Shown: positions 42,180 through 51,653, counted from the first letter of the stretch. The stretch: DNA of 64,000 nt from Hyphomicrobiales bacterium (GCA_002401155.1 NVSG01000003.1:69566-133565); one strand, 5' to 3'. The notes: generated by a model from the sequence alone, not told the origin. Translations and numbers: made by a program.

Positions 42180-44591
42180 TTACGTTTCCAAATAAATGAA
42201 TGTTTCGCCAGTTGGATCAATTCTACGTTTATTGTCAGCCGAACGAATTACACCATTGAGCACCATTTCATTGTCGAGGAAGACGAACGGCGGCAGATCA
42301 TCAACGCCGTTGGATATGACAAATTTATCGGCAAGAATAACCACCAATGACGTGTAGACCCCACTCCCCTGCGCAGTCTCGTAAACGCTGATTGTCATGC
42401 CTGATTCTTCAAAGTCTAAAGCGGTTGAAACACGCACCTGCATTGAAATGCTGGCACTTGCACCGCCCTCATCAACAACGGACTCAAACTTAATAAGACC
42501 GGACGCAGCCAGATCGCCAACCGAAGCCTGTACAGCTGTTACAGCGACCGCCAACGCACTATCAGCCGTGGCGCGAACCTGCTCTTCATTAACAATCCTA
42601 GCCAGTGAGGTGCCGGCTGTTTTCTGGATTGATTTACGCTGTAAAAACGTCGAACCCATTTCAATTATCGAGGTTTGAGCGCCATCAAGCGCGGTGTACG
42701 CATTGATATTATCAAAATTGGCTTGGAAGTTAGACACCACTTCGACAACATCTTCTTGGAGCTGCTTTAGAAACACAGTCGCATCAACGGTTTTAACCGC
42801 TGTGGTGTAATACGGCGTATAGGACCTGATCCTATCCGGCTGGGTGTAGAATATCGCCCGGCATTTATAGGTGGCGTTAGAAATCACATTGGCTGTGGTT
42901 GTGAACGAGCCTGATTCCACATCGCTTGTGGTAACCGTGTAAATCTTGGAGCTTCCCTCACGTTGATATTCGATTTGAATGCTGACAATCGAAGGGTCGC
43001 CCGGTGCGTCCCATGTCCAGATAAGGGCTGGCGTTTGATCGCCATCGGAACCCTCGACAATGCCGGAACCTGCACTAAAGTTTTGAACCTGCGTTAGCAG
43101 GGATGGATTAATCGGGGCGGTAGGTGGCGTGATTACCGGGCCAACCTCGATACCGCCCTCATTATAAATCGTTGCACTTGTCTCAGCTAAAGTAAGATTG
43201 CCAGCTTTTTTATCGGTAATGAGCCAAGTTTTACCTTCGTAGGTTACCCACTCGCCAGTTTCCGAAATGAACCACATACGAGTTGAAACTGGTATTGTTG
43301 TCCGCGCACCAAGGCGGTTTTGCCGATATCGTATTGTCAAAAGATACTGCGCAATTCTAGCATCGGTGACTTGCAGAAAGTCATTCGTCTTACTTCGAAT
43401 TCGACCATCATTAGATACATCAGAAGCGGAGGTTACTGGCTCTAAACTCTCTGGTTGAAACCCGCTCTCAGGTGAGATGAACTGCCCAGCCAAGTAATTG
43501 ACCTGATCGAATGCTGATCGCCGGAACTGTGATGATTTTGGAGCGCCAATTCTGATATCATCAGCGGTAATTTCACGAACCGGAATTTGTGGCGCACCCG
43601 CTAATATTCCAGCAAGCCCGGCGCGGTTAAGTCCGTACCCTGCCATTGCATCATCGAACTCTTTCAATATCTGCGAATGGTCATCACCCGAATGAGCAAT
43701 GATGTTGCAGTGATACGTTGGGATATCCTCACCACCGACATTTCGTAGGGTGTCACACACGTTGGCAGCAGCGATATATGAGTTGGTATCAAGCTGCGAT
43801 AGCTGCCTACCCATGCCAATCAAGGAAACGCCTGATAGAACACCCTTGAACCCAAGCTGGTAATTCAGCCGCTGGATGGCAGGGTTTTGACTGAATTCCC
43901 AAGTGGATGGATCATTAAGTCTATGCGTTCCTGAGCCACCTGGAAACGTTGAATCCTTTCGAAGATCGTAACAACGAAGACCGCGCAAGACCCATTGGAT
44001 AACAGGTTTTCGACCTTTGAATACAGAGTTGTAAAGACGTTCGACAACCACGTAGCAAATATTGGTCCCACGAGAAGTAGACTTCCAATTATTACCTATA
44101 CCAACAGTGTCCGCGACCGCTTTTGCATCTGCGATTTGCCCCGGTCGGCCATCGTAGAACCTGATGGAAAAGAGTCCTTCGAAACCTGTAATGTCGTAGT
44201 GCGCTGCCTCGCCACCGATTATCGCTTTAGAAATGAGAGATTTCTTCTCACCGTTTATCCAAACGTAGCTTTCAAGACCGTCACACCAGCCATTTACCAA
44301 CGTGAATATATCTATATTTAATTTATTACCACTTCTGATTTTGGCGTAATATTCGCGGTGGCCGCCAATCGCGGTGATACCAAACCCGCCCAGCATATCA
44401 ACGCCACCACCCAAGGTGACTTCACCTGATACAGCAGCATAATTTCGTTTCTTTTCACGGCCCGTGTACTTCTGCACAAGGGCGGAAGCGCCAAAAGAAA
44501 TAGCAATTCCAACAAGACCGCTGACAATAGCAGTACCGATGGCGCTGGTAATACCCAGCCCAGCAACAATTGCAGCAGAAATGAATGCCAT
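42180..44591 (-). CDS. phage tail tip/host-specificity protein (gpJ-like)
   Basis: 803 residues. A hydrophobic start (GLGITSAIGTAIVSGLVGIAISFG) precedes the beta-rich central domain typical of siphovirus tail-tip proteins; residues about 510-610 form a fibronectin-type-III-like domain (PPTAPINPSL...WTWDAPGDPSIVSIQIEYQ), then a helical region and a C-terminal beta region (FEESGMTISVYET) as in gpJ-like proteins. It lies after the peptidase gene as in lambda-like tails. Confidence 0.82.
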   Translation of the reverse strand: MAFISAAIVAGLGITSAIGTAIVSGLVGIAISFGASALVQKYTGREKKRNYAAVSGEVTLGGGVDMLGGFGITAIGGHREYYAKIRSGNKLNIDIFTLVNGWCDGLESYVWINGEKKSLISKAIIGGEAAHYDITGFEGLFSIRFYDGRPGQIADAKAVADTVGIGNNWKSTSRGTNICYVVVERLYNSVFKGRKPVIQWVLRGLRCYDLRKDSTFPGGSGTHRLNDPSTWEFSQNPAIQRLNYQLGFKGVLSGVSLIGMGRQLSQLDTNSYIAAANVCDTLRNVGGEDIPTYHCNIIAHSGDDHSQILKEFDDAMAGYGLNRAGLAGILAGAPQIPVREITADDIRIGAPKSSQFRRSAFDQVNYLAGQFISPESGFQPESLEPVTSASDVSNDGRIRSKTNDFLQVTDARIAQYLLTIRYRQNRLGARTTIPVSTRMWFISETGEWVTYEGKTWLITDKKAGNLTLAETSATIYNEGGIEVGPVITPPTAPINPSLLTQVQNFSAGSGIVEGSDGDQTPALIWTWDAPGDPSIVSIQIEYQREGSSKIYTVTTSDVESGSFTTTANVISNATYKCRAIFYTQPDRIRSYTPYYTTAVKTVDATVFLKQLQEDVVEVVSNFQANFDNINAYTALDGAQTSIIEMGSTFLQRKSIQKTAGTSLARIVNEEQVRATADSALAVAVTAVQASVGDLAASGLIKFESVVDEGGASASISMQVRVSTALDFEESGMTISVYETAQGSGVYTSLVVILADKFVISNGVDDLPPFVFLDNEMVLNGVIRSADNKRRIDPTGETFIYLET

Positions 44592-44594
44592 GAA

Positions 44595-44987
44595 TTAAAC
44601 CTTGAAAGCCGACTTCACATCGGCAAGCGAATGGATGGATGTTCCACCCTCAACTCGCGTTAAAAACGCACCACCTGTGCAGATGGCCGAATGCTCTTTG
44701 CCATCGACTTCCAGAACCACCACATCACCGAGACGAGCCATGGCCGGGGCGATTTGTTCCAGATGCTTGGCGAATAAATCTCCGATGGATTTGAATTTGC
44801 GCTTTCGCATGGCCTTTTGAGCGCCGGAGAAAGTTGTGTAGATGCCTGAATACTTTTTCTTCAACTTCGTGTTCTGTAACCGATCGATCACAGCCAGCGC
44901 CAGAAAGAAACAATCTGAACAGCCATAAGAGTACGGCTTGGCCATCTCTGCCAGAATAACGCTGTTTACAGCTTCAAACCTGCTCAT
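44595..44987 (-). CDS. tail assembly Cys peptidase-like protein (DUF6950/NlpC-P60-like)
   Basis: 130 residues from ATG 44987, overlapping the upstream stop (ATGA at 44984-44987). PYSYGCSDCFFLALAVIDR places a Cys like the nucleophile of NlpC/P60 peptidases and the late KEHSAICTGG gives a candidate His. Proteins of this kind occupy the gpK position of siphovirus tails and open the cell wall for the tail tip. Confidence 0.75.
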   Translation of the reverse strand: MSRFEAVNSVILAEMAKPYSYGCSDCFFLALAVIDRLQNTKLKKKYSGIYTTFSGAQKAMRKRKFKSIGDLFAKHLEQIAPAMARLGDVVVLEVDGKEHSAICTGGAFLTRVEGGTSIHSLADVKSAFKV

Positions 44988-45580
44988 CTGGTCACCTGCC
45001 CCCATTCTTCGGGCCAAGTGGCGCTGGTGGCCGTATAATCAAAGAACGTGTCTGTGGGATCGTTATGGGCTTGTTGCTCGGCGCTGGATAATTTGAAGCC
45101 GGTATTATCGCGAACAATCCGCCCAGGTATCTCAAGACTGATTTCCGTTGTTACCTGCCGCGCTCCGTCATCGGAAACCGCCGCGCTGTCATAATTAATC
45201 TTGTTGATTTCATAATCGGACGTTTCGGCAATACCGGCAATGCTGTCATTTTCCGTGTCACCGATCAGCTTGGTGACGATAACCGGCACATTGAGATAAT
45301 TGTATTGTTCAACCTTGGCGATGATATCGTTTTCGTCACTAGTTGGCACATCCGAGAAGGTCAGCGAACGCTGGGTGATATCCACGCCGAGCGTTTCATT
45401 CAGACCTGCATCGTCCAGATAGCGCGATGGCTTATACGTGAACCCGTTCCAAGTCAGATCACGCGCACCACGCCAATAGCCAACCTGCGCGCCGGGGATA
45501 TCAAACTTCACCAAATGGAGCAGGACATAACGACCGGAATCGAGTTTGGCTTCAACTGCTGGATCAAGAGATATGGTCAT
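44984..45580 (-). CDS. phage DUF2163 family tail protein
   Basis: 198 residues. MTISLDPAVEAKLDSGRYVLLHLVKFDIPG, a central GYWRGARDLTWNGFTYKP strand and the SLTFSDVPT motif match the DUF2163 family, a baseplate/tail hub component of rhizobial and GTA-like tails. It overlaps both neighbours by 4 bases (45577-45580 and 44984-44987). Confidence 0.85.
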   Translation of the reverse strand: MTISLDPAVEAKLDSGRYVLLHLVKFDIPGAQVGYWRGARDLTWNGFTYKPSRYLDDAGLNETLGVDITQRSLTFSDVPTSDENDIIAKVEQYNYLNVPVIVTKLIGDTENDSIAGIAETSDYEINKINYDSAAVSDDGARQVTTEISLEIPGRIVRDNTGFKLSSAEQQAHNDPTDTFFDYTATSATWPEEWGQVTR

Positions 45581-46230
45581 TGGAAAAACACCTCGCTTGC
45601 TTCAAATGAAGCTCTGCGCGCGCCCCACCCTTTTGGAACTCGTGGGTTGCCCAATACCTGCATTACGCAAGATGATTTCTCGAACTGAACATCAGCCGCT
45701 ATTGTGAAGTGCTGCGTATCAAGACCATGCCGGAATTTAACAATTGCTTGACCGGATGAGTTGGCTGTAACTGGCTCTATAATTTCATGCAGCGAGCGAA
45801 TTAGTGGGCTCATTGTGAATTCTAGATAATCCCCAATCGATAATTGAAACCCATCTGGCAGACCTTCGATAATTACTTCTCTGGAATTGGTTATGATGGT
45901 CAGATCGGCAGTGCCATCAAACACACCGCCCAGAGCTTTTGCGCCGGATAGTGGGGAACCATTGTTCTCCAAACGTGGCCGTGGACGATAGAGGTCATGG
46001 GCTAGGAATGTGGTTCCTGCGCTTGCGGCAGCAAGCAACCATGCATCCATATTAGCCAGTTGGTCTTCTTGCAAAAACGGAGTGCCATAGCTCGCGGTCC
46101 AGTAAGAGGAACCAAACGCAACAGATTCAACCCTTCGGCCTTCCATGCGTGACGTTTCTTTCAACGCTATAATGCCCATATCGAAATTCTCATATCCGAT
46201 ACCGGCAGGTAGATTTACTGGGTCAGCCAT
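45577..46230 (-). CDS. phage distal tail protein
   Basis: 217 residues. Beta-rich; MADPVNLPAGIGYENFDMGII and the ESVAFGSSYWTASYGTPFL strand resemble distal tail proteins that bridge the tape measure end to the hub. Position between tape measure and DUF2163 supports this. Coupled to the DUF2163 gene by a 4-base overlap. Confidence 0.7.
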   Translation of the reverse strand: MADPVNLPAGIGYENFDMGIIALKETSRMEGRRVESVAFGSSYWTASYGTPFLQEDQLANMDAWLLAAASAGTTFLAHDLYRPRPRLENNGSPLSGAKALGGVFDGTADLTIITNSREVIIEGLPDGFQLSIGDYLEFTMSPLIRSLHEIIEPVTANSSGQAIVKFRHGLDTQHFTIAADVQFEKSSCVMQVLGNPRVPKGWGARRASFEASEVFFQ

Positions 46231-46293
46231 AATTAAGAACTCTTGATGTGGTTATATTATTCATCGATTCGAAAACGATTTACAGGAGCCAAA

Positions 46294-46605
46294 ATGGCCG
46301 ATTACTCAGATAGAAAACTTGAAAACGTAACAGTCGGGAAGCTCACCCCGATCACATACAGGGATAAGACTTCAACTCTTGTCCGGGTATCAATTGGCGT
46401 AACAGACGTTGACGGGAATGATATGGGTCCATCTATTCAGCTTGATTTCAGCATGCCTAGTTCAATGGATATGACGGCCCAAGAAATTAAAGACATGGCT
46501 GTTTCTCGCTCTCACGCACTCATTCAGAGAATTGCGAAAGAGAGCGAAGAAACCCTTCTTGTCGCATCAAAAAAACCATCAGAACTAAATTTTGGATATG
46601 AGTAA
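46294..46605 (+). CDS. small protein encoded against the tail operon (moron-like)
   Basis: 103 residues from ATG 46294 with AGGAG 6 bases before it, on the plus strand inside the leftward tail operon. MADYSDRKLENVTVG, a beta-rich centre and a helical region AQEIKDMAVSRSHALIQRIAKES. No known family. The 64-bp divergent gap to the distal tail gene and its own ribosome site suggest independent expression. Confidence 0.7.
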   Translation: MADYSDRKLENVTVGKLTPITYRDKTSTLVRVSIGVTDVDGNDMGPSIQLDFSMPSSMDMTAQEIKDMAVSRSHALIQRIAKESEETLLVASKKPSELNFGYE

Positions 46606-46620
46606 CAGCAACCCCAATAC

Positions 46621-49380
46621 TTAGATTGCTCCACCATTGCCGTAATATTTTTTAACAGCATCAATAGCTCGAGGTCCGGCACTTTGGCTGTCGTAAGTGG
46701 AAATCGAATCTCTTGATATCTGGACCGCCTGCCCTGCTGACTGTTCAAGTATTCTCGCTTCAAGATCGGGGGAAAGAACAATTTCAATTTTAGCGTTCTG
46801 GTTTGCTGGTGCTGCTGACTGCCGCATTGGAGCTGGTGTTTGTGGCATAACTGGCCTACCTGCATTCATTGCTTCCAGAATGCCTCGATTGGCTTTGGTA
46901 GCCGATGCATTCAGGACGTACTCACCTTTGTGTACGACGCCTGCAACAGCGCTTGTCGGTCCGTCGCCTGTATAACCACCAGTTGCCATACCACGAAGCC
47001 CAGCCCATGGATCAACGCCGACACTGCTAGAGCTCCCACCACCAAATCCCCCAAGCATCTTTGCAAAGAAGTCACCAACACCGCCGCCACCGCGTCCCAT
47101 TCCAGCCTGATTAACCTGAAATACAGCGTCCAGTAACTGGTTTAAAATCCGATCCGTGATCTTGTTAATCACGTTCAAAGCCGCATCGCCAAACGATTTC
47201 CAAACACTCTTGCCCTGCTCTAATCCAGAGCGTAAATCTGCAATAAACCCACCAGTTGTATCGCGTGCGAACTGAACCGATTGCTCATAATCCGCTTGGG
47301 CTTTTGCCATGGCCTCTAAACCGGCAACCTGTTTTGCATAAGCGGATGACAATTTTTCGATTTGCGCGGTTCTCGCAGGAGTAAGACCTATCGAATCCTG
47401 CATAGCAATGTTTGTCAGTTCCATTTTGGATGCCAACAAAGCTTCTTGATAGGCTGATAGCCCGATGACTTTTTGATCTATTCCTAATGCCGTTGTGTGG
47501 TCTTTGATTGATTTTATAGCGCGTTCGTAATCGGACAGGGTCTTTGAGGTCGATGATGTGTTGTCGAAACTTGCATCTTTAGCCGAAAACGCATCTTCTA
47601 GCCTCTGCTGGTACAGTTTTGCTTTGAGTATTTCTTTTGGATCAATGGCAAGAGATGCCGTAACCGACATATTGCTTCCGATCTGAGATTTGACCAAACC
47701 TGCAAAAGTCCGCGATAAAGTATCAAGATTCGCCTGAGCCGTCTTAATGCCAGCAGTAAACGCATCCATAACGCTCCCATACCCTTCCGGCACCGCATCA
47801 GTCATCGATTTGGTTGCAAGATACTGGGCATTTGCAAACTGCAATGCAGCTCTGGCTGCGGCAACATCCGCCTTGGCTTTATCAATCATTGTATTAGTGG
47901 AACTGTCTCCCACGATAATTGACCGACCAAGGGCTACATTAACAAGGTCTTGAGCTTTCTTATGCTCCATATTCGCCTTTGCGGCTGCGTTTGTTGCATC
48001 TCGAATTTGATAAAAAGCCGTTATGCCAGTCGCCAAGAGAACGGCGATTCCAGTAATTGGGTTAGACAGCAAAGCCAATTTCAAGGCAGTGAGTGCCCCT
48101 ACCAACCCAACCGCGATAGAAGTTGAGAGCGCCGCCACTGAGGTAATCAGTGCAGGAGCAAAAGCTACGATCAGTGCCGTTCCCGCAATTTTTGCTGCAC
48201 CTGCAACGAGGCCCATATTGTCAGCCATGAACTTCATAGCAGGAACCAGACCTTCAGCTATGCCCAAAGTTATTGAAACAATTCTAGTCTCCAACGCGGC
48301 CCATAATCTCCCCGCTTGAAAGCCCGGTGAATTAGCCATTTTGTCGAAGGCTTTGCCTGTTTCATGTGCTTTCCTGCCCATGGCAAACATATTTTCACTA
48401 AGTGCCTCACCGGCAGCACCTGCTAATTGCATTATAGGGATCAGCGCTTCAACGCCGCCGAATAGTTGAGCCATGGCCTCCGAACTGCCACGGGTTCTAT
48501 TAACAATTTCTTTTATAAAATTCCCTAGCCCCCCCGCTTCGTCCAATCCTTTAGCACTGAATGCAATTCCAAGCTTTTCGGCCATCTTTGTAGCTTCAGA
48601 AGTTGGCTTGATGATAGACGCCAAAATTGCACGAACACCCGTGAAGGCGGTATTAGTGTTTCCTGTCGCTTTCGTCAGAGCTGAAACTGTTGCTAAGAGT
48701 TCATCGTAAGACACATTCAATTTTGCAGCTAACGGCGCGACCGATCCGATGCCGCTGGCAAGCTGACCAATAGTCGTCGTTCCTGCTTTCATCGCAACAA
48801 ATAGAGCATCCGAGACATTAGTGGCCTGATCAGCGGCAAGTCCATAGGAATTCATTACAGCCATTAATCCACTTGCGGCTGTAGTAACGTCTGTAACCCC
48901 GCCAATTGCCAATTTATTGGAGGCAGTCAACAGCATGTTTGCATCAGCGGCAGTTTTTGCCCCGCCTGAAATTAGTTGGTAAAACGCCTTGGTTTGACTG
49001 GTTGCCGACCCGCCAAAAACTTGCGCTTGTGCTAGTGCTGCGGTTTGCAACCTTTCCATATCAAACACGGCTGTATCAACCAATGTGGATACTTCGGCCA
49101 ATGCATCAAGGAACCCGAAAGAAGCTTTTGTGCTAAGTACTGACCCAAGCACAACACCTAGCGCTCCCGCCGCTTTCGTAGCCATAGCCATGCTTGACGC
49201 AGCAACGCGATACGAGGCACCCATTCTTTTGGCGGAAGCATTAACTCGGTCCGTTGCTGGCGGCAAGCCCTTAGCTGCTGCCTCTGCTTTTTTCGAGGCA
49301 CGGGATAATCCATCAAGTTCTCTTTGTCCGGCTTTAAGGCCATCTGTTCGTAATTCTAGACCAAGCGATGCTATATCCAA
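46621..49380 (-). CDS. phage tail tape measure protein
   Basis: 919 residues from TTG 49380 (GGAAGGAA upstream). The N-terminus is coiled coil (KAGQRELDGLSRASKKAEAAAKG); about 130-300 is the TP901-type core (TNVSDALFVAMKAGTTTIGQLASG, FTGVRAILASIIKP); a hydrophobic segment near 400-460 spans the host membrane during injection; the end carries GPTSAVAGVVHKGEYVLNA, common to many tape measures. It sets tail length. The gene should follow the tail assembly chaperone but is separated from it by a 3.1-kb island. Confidence 0.94.
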   Translation of the reverse strand: MDIASLGLELRTDGLKAGQRELDGLSRASKKAEAAAKGLPPATDRVNASAKRMGASYRVAASSMAMATKAAGALGVVLGSVLSTKASFGFLDALAEVSTLVDTAVFDMERLQTAALAQAQVFGGSATSQTKAFYQLISGGAKTAADANMLLTASNKLAIGGVTDVTTAASGLMAVMNSYGLAADQATNVSDALFVAMKAGTTTIGQLASGIGSVAPLAAKLNVSYDELLATVSALTKATGNTNTAFTGVRAILASIIKPTSEATKMAEKLGIAFSAKGLDEAGGLGNFIKEIVNRTRGSSEAMAQLFGGVEALIPIMQLAGAAGEALSENMFAMGRKAHETGKAFDKMANSPGFQAGRLWAALETRIVSITLGIAEGLVPAMKFMADNMGLVAGAAKIAGTALIVAFAPALITSVAALSTSIAVGLVGALTALKLALLSNPITGIAVLLATGITAFYQIRDATNAAAKANMEHKKAQDLVNVALGRSIIVGDSSTNTMIDKAKADVAAARAALQFANAQYLATKSMTDAVPEGYGSVMDAFTAGIKTAQANLDTLSRTFAGLVKSQIGSNMSVTASLAIDPKEILKAKLYQQRLEDAFSAKDASFDNTSSTSKTLSDYERAIKSIKDHTTALGIDQKVIGLSAYQEALLASKMELTNIAMQDSIGLTPARTAQIEKLSSAYAKQVAGLEAMAKAQADYEQSVQFARDTTGGFIADLRSGLEQGKSVWKSFGDAALNVINKITDRILNQLLDAVFQVNQAGMGRGGGGVGDFFAKMLGGFGGGSSSSVGVDPWAGLRGMATGGYTGDGPTSAVAGVVHKGEYVLNASATKANRGILEAMNAGRPVMPQTPAPMRQSAAPANQNAKIEIVLSPDLEARILEQSAGQAVQISRDSISTYDSQSAGPRAIDAVKKYYGNGGAI

Positions 49381-49396
49381 AAGATGTTCCTTCCAT

Positions 49397-49422
49397 AAAA
49401 AAGGCCCCGCGTGAACGAGGCC
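49397..49422 (-). terminator. intrinsic terminator upstream of the tape measure gene
   Basis: GGCCTCG (49422-49416) pairs with CGGGGCC (49409-49403) with one G-U pair, followed by six Ts leading directly into ATGGAAGGAA, the tape measure ribosome site. It closes the Rha-gene transcript. Confidence 0.8.
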
Positions 49423-49448
49423 ATTTAGTGTTGTGTGTGTTGTTCAGT

Positions 49449-50225
49449 CTAATTCAGCGGTTGCTCAAGCAATTCAGCCAGTTTTACTAGGCCCTTGGCT
49501 GTCACCAGCGCGCGTGTGCTAACTCGCTCGCGCCCTTCCCTATCTAAGTAAATATGGTCGTCATGCTCAAGATAGTTAGCCTGTTGTTTATCAGCGAAAG
49601 CTACCCAATTTTTGTTACCGACACGTTTGTATATCCAGCGACGTGACGACATGAACTGCGTGAGCTTTTTCAGCTGAATTCCAAGCGTCTTTGCCGCGTC
49701 CGTAATGCACATTGAACCATCTGCGCCTTCGAGGCGGTTCAATTTCTGCAATCGAACACTCTGGTTTGCCACTGTTCCCTGTAATTGCGACACTTGACCG
49801 TTTAAATGCTCAAAACAGGCAAGGAGATTGCGAGGATCGGAGAAGTCGGGAACCAGTCCCATATTTTTGACCTGCGCTTCCATTGCATTGAATGCACCAA
49901 TGTACTTTTCTTTCCATTGAGCCGCATTTTTACCGGTGAAGCCCATTACAAGAAATGTGAAGCCATCGCGGGTCATGTTTATGGCAGGGATATTCATCCC
50001 TCCGGTGGCCCTGACTATAGTTTCTGTAACCGGCTCAAAATTGAGCCTGTTAAAATCTTCTGAACATTCAAGGTTCTCAATTGCTCGAAGCACGTTTTTA
50101 TGCTTCTTCCCAAAATGTTCAGCAATTTTCAGGCTGGAGACCATCGGATTGTTATCAACCATTGTTACCAAATCATCTGGCAATGTGGTTGGAGTAGCTT
50201 GACTCAATTGTAATTCAGTATGCAT
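49449..50225 (-). CDS. phage antirepressor: Rha-family domain plus KilAC domain
   Basis: 258 residues. Residues about 25-115 are the Rha domain (SSLKIAEHFGKKHKNVLRAIENL, MTRDGFTFLVMGFTGKNAAQWKEKYI); a coiled-coil linker holds LNGQVSQLQGTVANQSVRLQKL; the C-terminal ~90 residues are an ANT/KilAC domain (SMCITDAAKTLGIQLKKLTQFM, the conserved RRWIYKR). Such proteins counter the repressor and favour the lytic cycle. It lies in the accessory island and its 5' leader contains two strong hairpins. Confidence 0.92.
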   Translation of the reverse strand: MHTELQLSQATPTTLPDDLVTMVDNNPMVSSLKIAEHFGKKHKNVLRAIENLECSEDFNRLNFEPVTETIVRATGGMNIPAINMTRDGFTFLVMGFTGKNAAQWKEKYIGAFNAMEAQVKNMGLVPDFSDPRNLLACFEHLNGQVSQLQGTVANQSVRLQKLNRLEGADGSMCITDAAKTLGIQLKKLTQFMSSRRWIYKRVGNKNWVAFADKQQANYLEHDDHIYLDREGRERVSTRALVTAKGLVKLAELLEQPLN

Positions 50226-50262
50226 CTGGTTTTCCTATTCAGTACTTCGGTATTGATTGGAC

Positions 50263-50340
50263 GGAGGAGCGCGAACAGGTGTCCAAATCTAGACACGCTC
50301 CTCCAATCTACGGAGAGAACCGAATAAAAACTCTCCGTAG
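50263..50340 (-). promoter_or_regulatory. two consecutive stem-loops in the antirepressor leader
   Basis: CTACGGAGAG/CTCTCCGTAG (50308-50317 with 50331-50340) is a perfect 10-bp stem. Next to it GGAGGAGCG/CGCTCCTCC (50263-50271 with 50296-50304) encloses a smaller TGTC/GACA stem. Both lie between the Tat-protein gene and the antirepressor start at 50225. Confidence 0.7.
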
Positions 50341-50422
50341 GGACATCAACGGGATTTCCCGCGAATTCTGTTATTTTAGTGCTTGGGGCCAAGGGGGTAT
50401 CACAAGGCCATAAATGCAGCTC

Positions 50423-50902
50423 TTAGAGGTCTTCAACGCCCTGTATGCTCAAATCCAACGCGAAACCACTTTCATGCAATTGGCTAATTAAAACCGATTG
50501 CTTGCATGATTTCTCATAGTCTGATTTCGCTTCAACCTTACCAATCGCGATGGCTATCTTTCTCATTAATGCGTGGCCACGTAGGAATTCTTGCTCAAGA
50601 AGCTCATTAAGATCACTGTCATCACGGGAAATGTTCGGCGTGTTGGACGCGGTGCTTGCCGTTATCATCGTTGATCTGGCAAACTCATATGCAGCGCATA
50701 AGCCGTTGATCTTTCCTTTTGACAGATCGAACCGAGCAAAATCTTCGTCGTTGTGATTCTCCCTACTCACACCCTCAATCAACTGATCTAGATCGAGAGC
50801 ATCGTCTTGCGCGCTTGCAACCCCAGCACCAAGTAATATTGTCACAGCAGCCGCAGGAGCGGTTTTCAAAACTTTTCTTCTTGTGGTTGTTGACTTACTC
50901 AT
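50423..50902 (-). CDS. Tat-exported protein of unknown function
   Basis: 159 residues. TTRRKVLKTAPAAAVTILLGA is a twin-arginine signal with cleavage near ASA (about residue 31). The mature part is acidic and helical (ALDLDQLIEGVSRENHNDEDF), with two late cysteines. No family is recognised. Overlaps the upstream gene's stop by 4 bases (50899-50902). An exported protein inside a tail module is unusual and suggests a lysogenic role. Confidence 0.75.
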   Translation of the reverse strand: MSKSTTTRRKVLKTAPAAAVTILLGAGVASAQDDALDLDQLIEGVSRENHNDEDFARFDLSKGKINGLCAAYEFARSTMITASTASNTPNISRDDSDLNELLEQEFLRGHALMRKIAIAIGKVEAKSDYEKSCKQSVLISQLHESGFALDLSIQGVEDL

Positions 50903-51207
50903 GCTGCCAACCTCCCAATTTCGGTCTGCAAAGCTTCAATCCTGCGTGACTGGCTCATGCCAAAAGGCAGGTAATTGGTCATTTCAATTGCATTCTCAAG
51001 ACGAACAACGTTCTGTTGAGCCTCATTCATGCAAGCGCTGAACAAAGCATCCTTTTTCTCTGCCTTGGCAGCAGCCCAAACAACAGACAGAGCCAAGCTA
51101 AGGCGCAATTTGAGATTGTTGCGCCCACACAAATTAGCCCACGCATCTTTTAAAATACGAGAGCGGTTGAATTTTCCGGTTTTAGTGTTGTAATAACGGT
51201 TAGCCAT
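50899..51207 (-). CDS. phage island hypothetical protein
   Basis: 102 residues; basic N-terminus (MANRYYNTKTGKFNRSRILKDAWANL) then helices ending SQSRRIEALQTEIGRLAA. No known family. First gene of the leftward island transcript, divergent from the XRE regulator, so probably controlled by it. Coupled to the Tat-protein gene by a 4-base overlap. Confidence 0.7.
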   Translation of the reverse strand: MANRYYNTKTGKFNRSRILKDAWANLCGRNNLKLRLSLALSVVWAAAKAEKKDALFSACMNEAQQNVVRLENAIEMTNYLPFGMSQSRRIEALQTEIGRLAA

Positions 51208-51296
51208 GACGGAACTCCAAAGGTTCGGTTTCGGTTAGGACTGGCAAGGTGTTCAAGCACCAAACCAGTCCGTTACAATCACAATGTAGTCGTTAT

Positions 51297-51330
51297 AAAT
51301 AAATTCGTCAACCTTAATGTTGATTTATTT
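51297..51330. promoter_or_regulatory. inverted repeat in the divergent region, possible operator
   Basis: TCAAC (51308-51312) and GTTGA (51319-51323) flank CTTAAT, and the arms continue as AAATAAA (51297-51303) and TTTATTT (51324-51330). It lies between the divergent XRE gene and the 51207 gene, where a repressor would bind. Confidence 0.5.
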
Positions 51331-51345
51331 TCAGAAAAGCCGTAT

Positions 51346-51591
51346 ATGTCACTTATGGAACCAATACACAGCAAGCTCGCAAGAGCAGCATTAAACCTCG
51401 GTTTGCGCGAAGTATCAGCAGACCTAGGAATTTCTACGGCTACAATTACCCGCTTCGAAAAGGCTGGAGATTCAAGGATTTCCACTCTCAAATTGCTTCA
51501 AGACTATTACGAGGGCAAAGGCGTGATCTTGATACATGCCGATGAAACAGCGGGTTTGGGCGTTCGGTTGAAAACGCCGTCTACCGGATGA
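51346..51591 (+). CDS. XRE-family transcriptional regulator
   Basis: 81 residues (ATG 51346, alternatively 51355). A single helix-turn-helix: SKLARAALNLGLREVSADLGISTATITRFEK, followed by DSRISTLKLLQDYYEGKGV, the standard XRE tail with a beta strand (VILIHADE). Small size fits a phage repressor or Cro-like protein. It is divergent from the leftward island genes over a putative operator. Confidence 0.88.
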   Translation: MSLMEPIHSKLARAALNLGLREVSADLGISTATITRFEKAGDSRISTLKLLQDYYEGKGVILIHADETAGLGVRLKTPSTG

Positions 51592-51653
51592 TCCATCGCG
51601 GTTGAAATATACTAGACTTTGTCTATGCTCCATGTTTTCACTTGGAGACAGTC

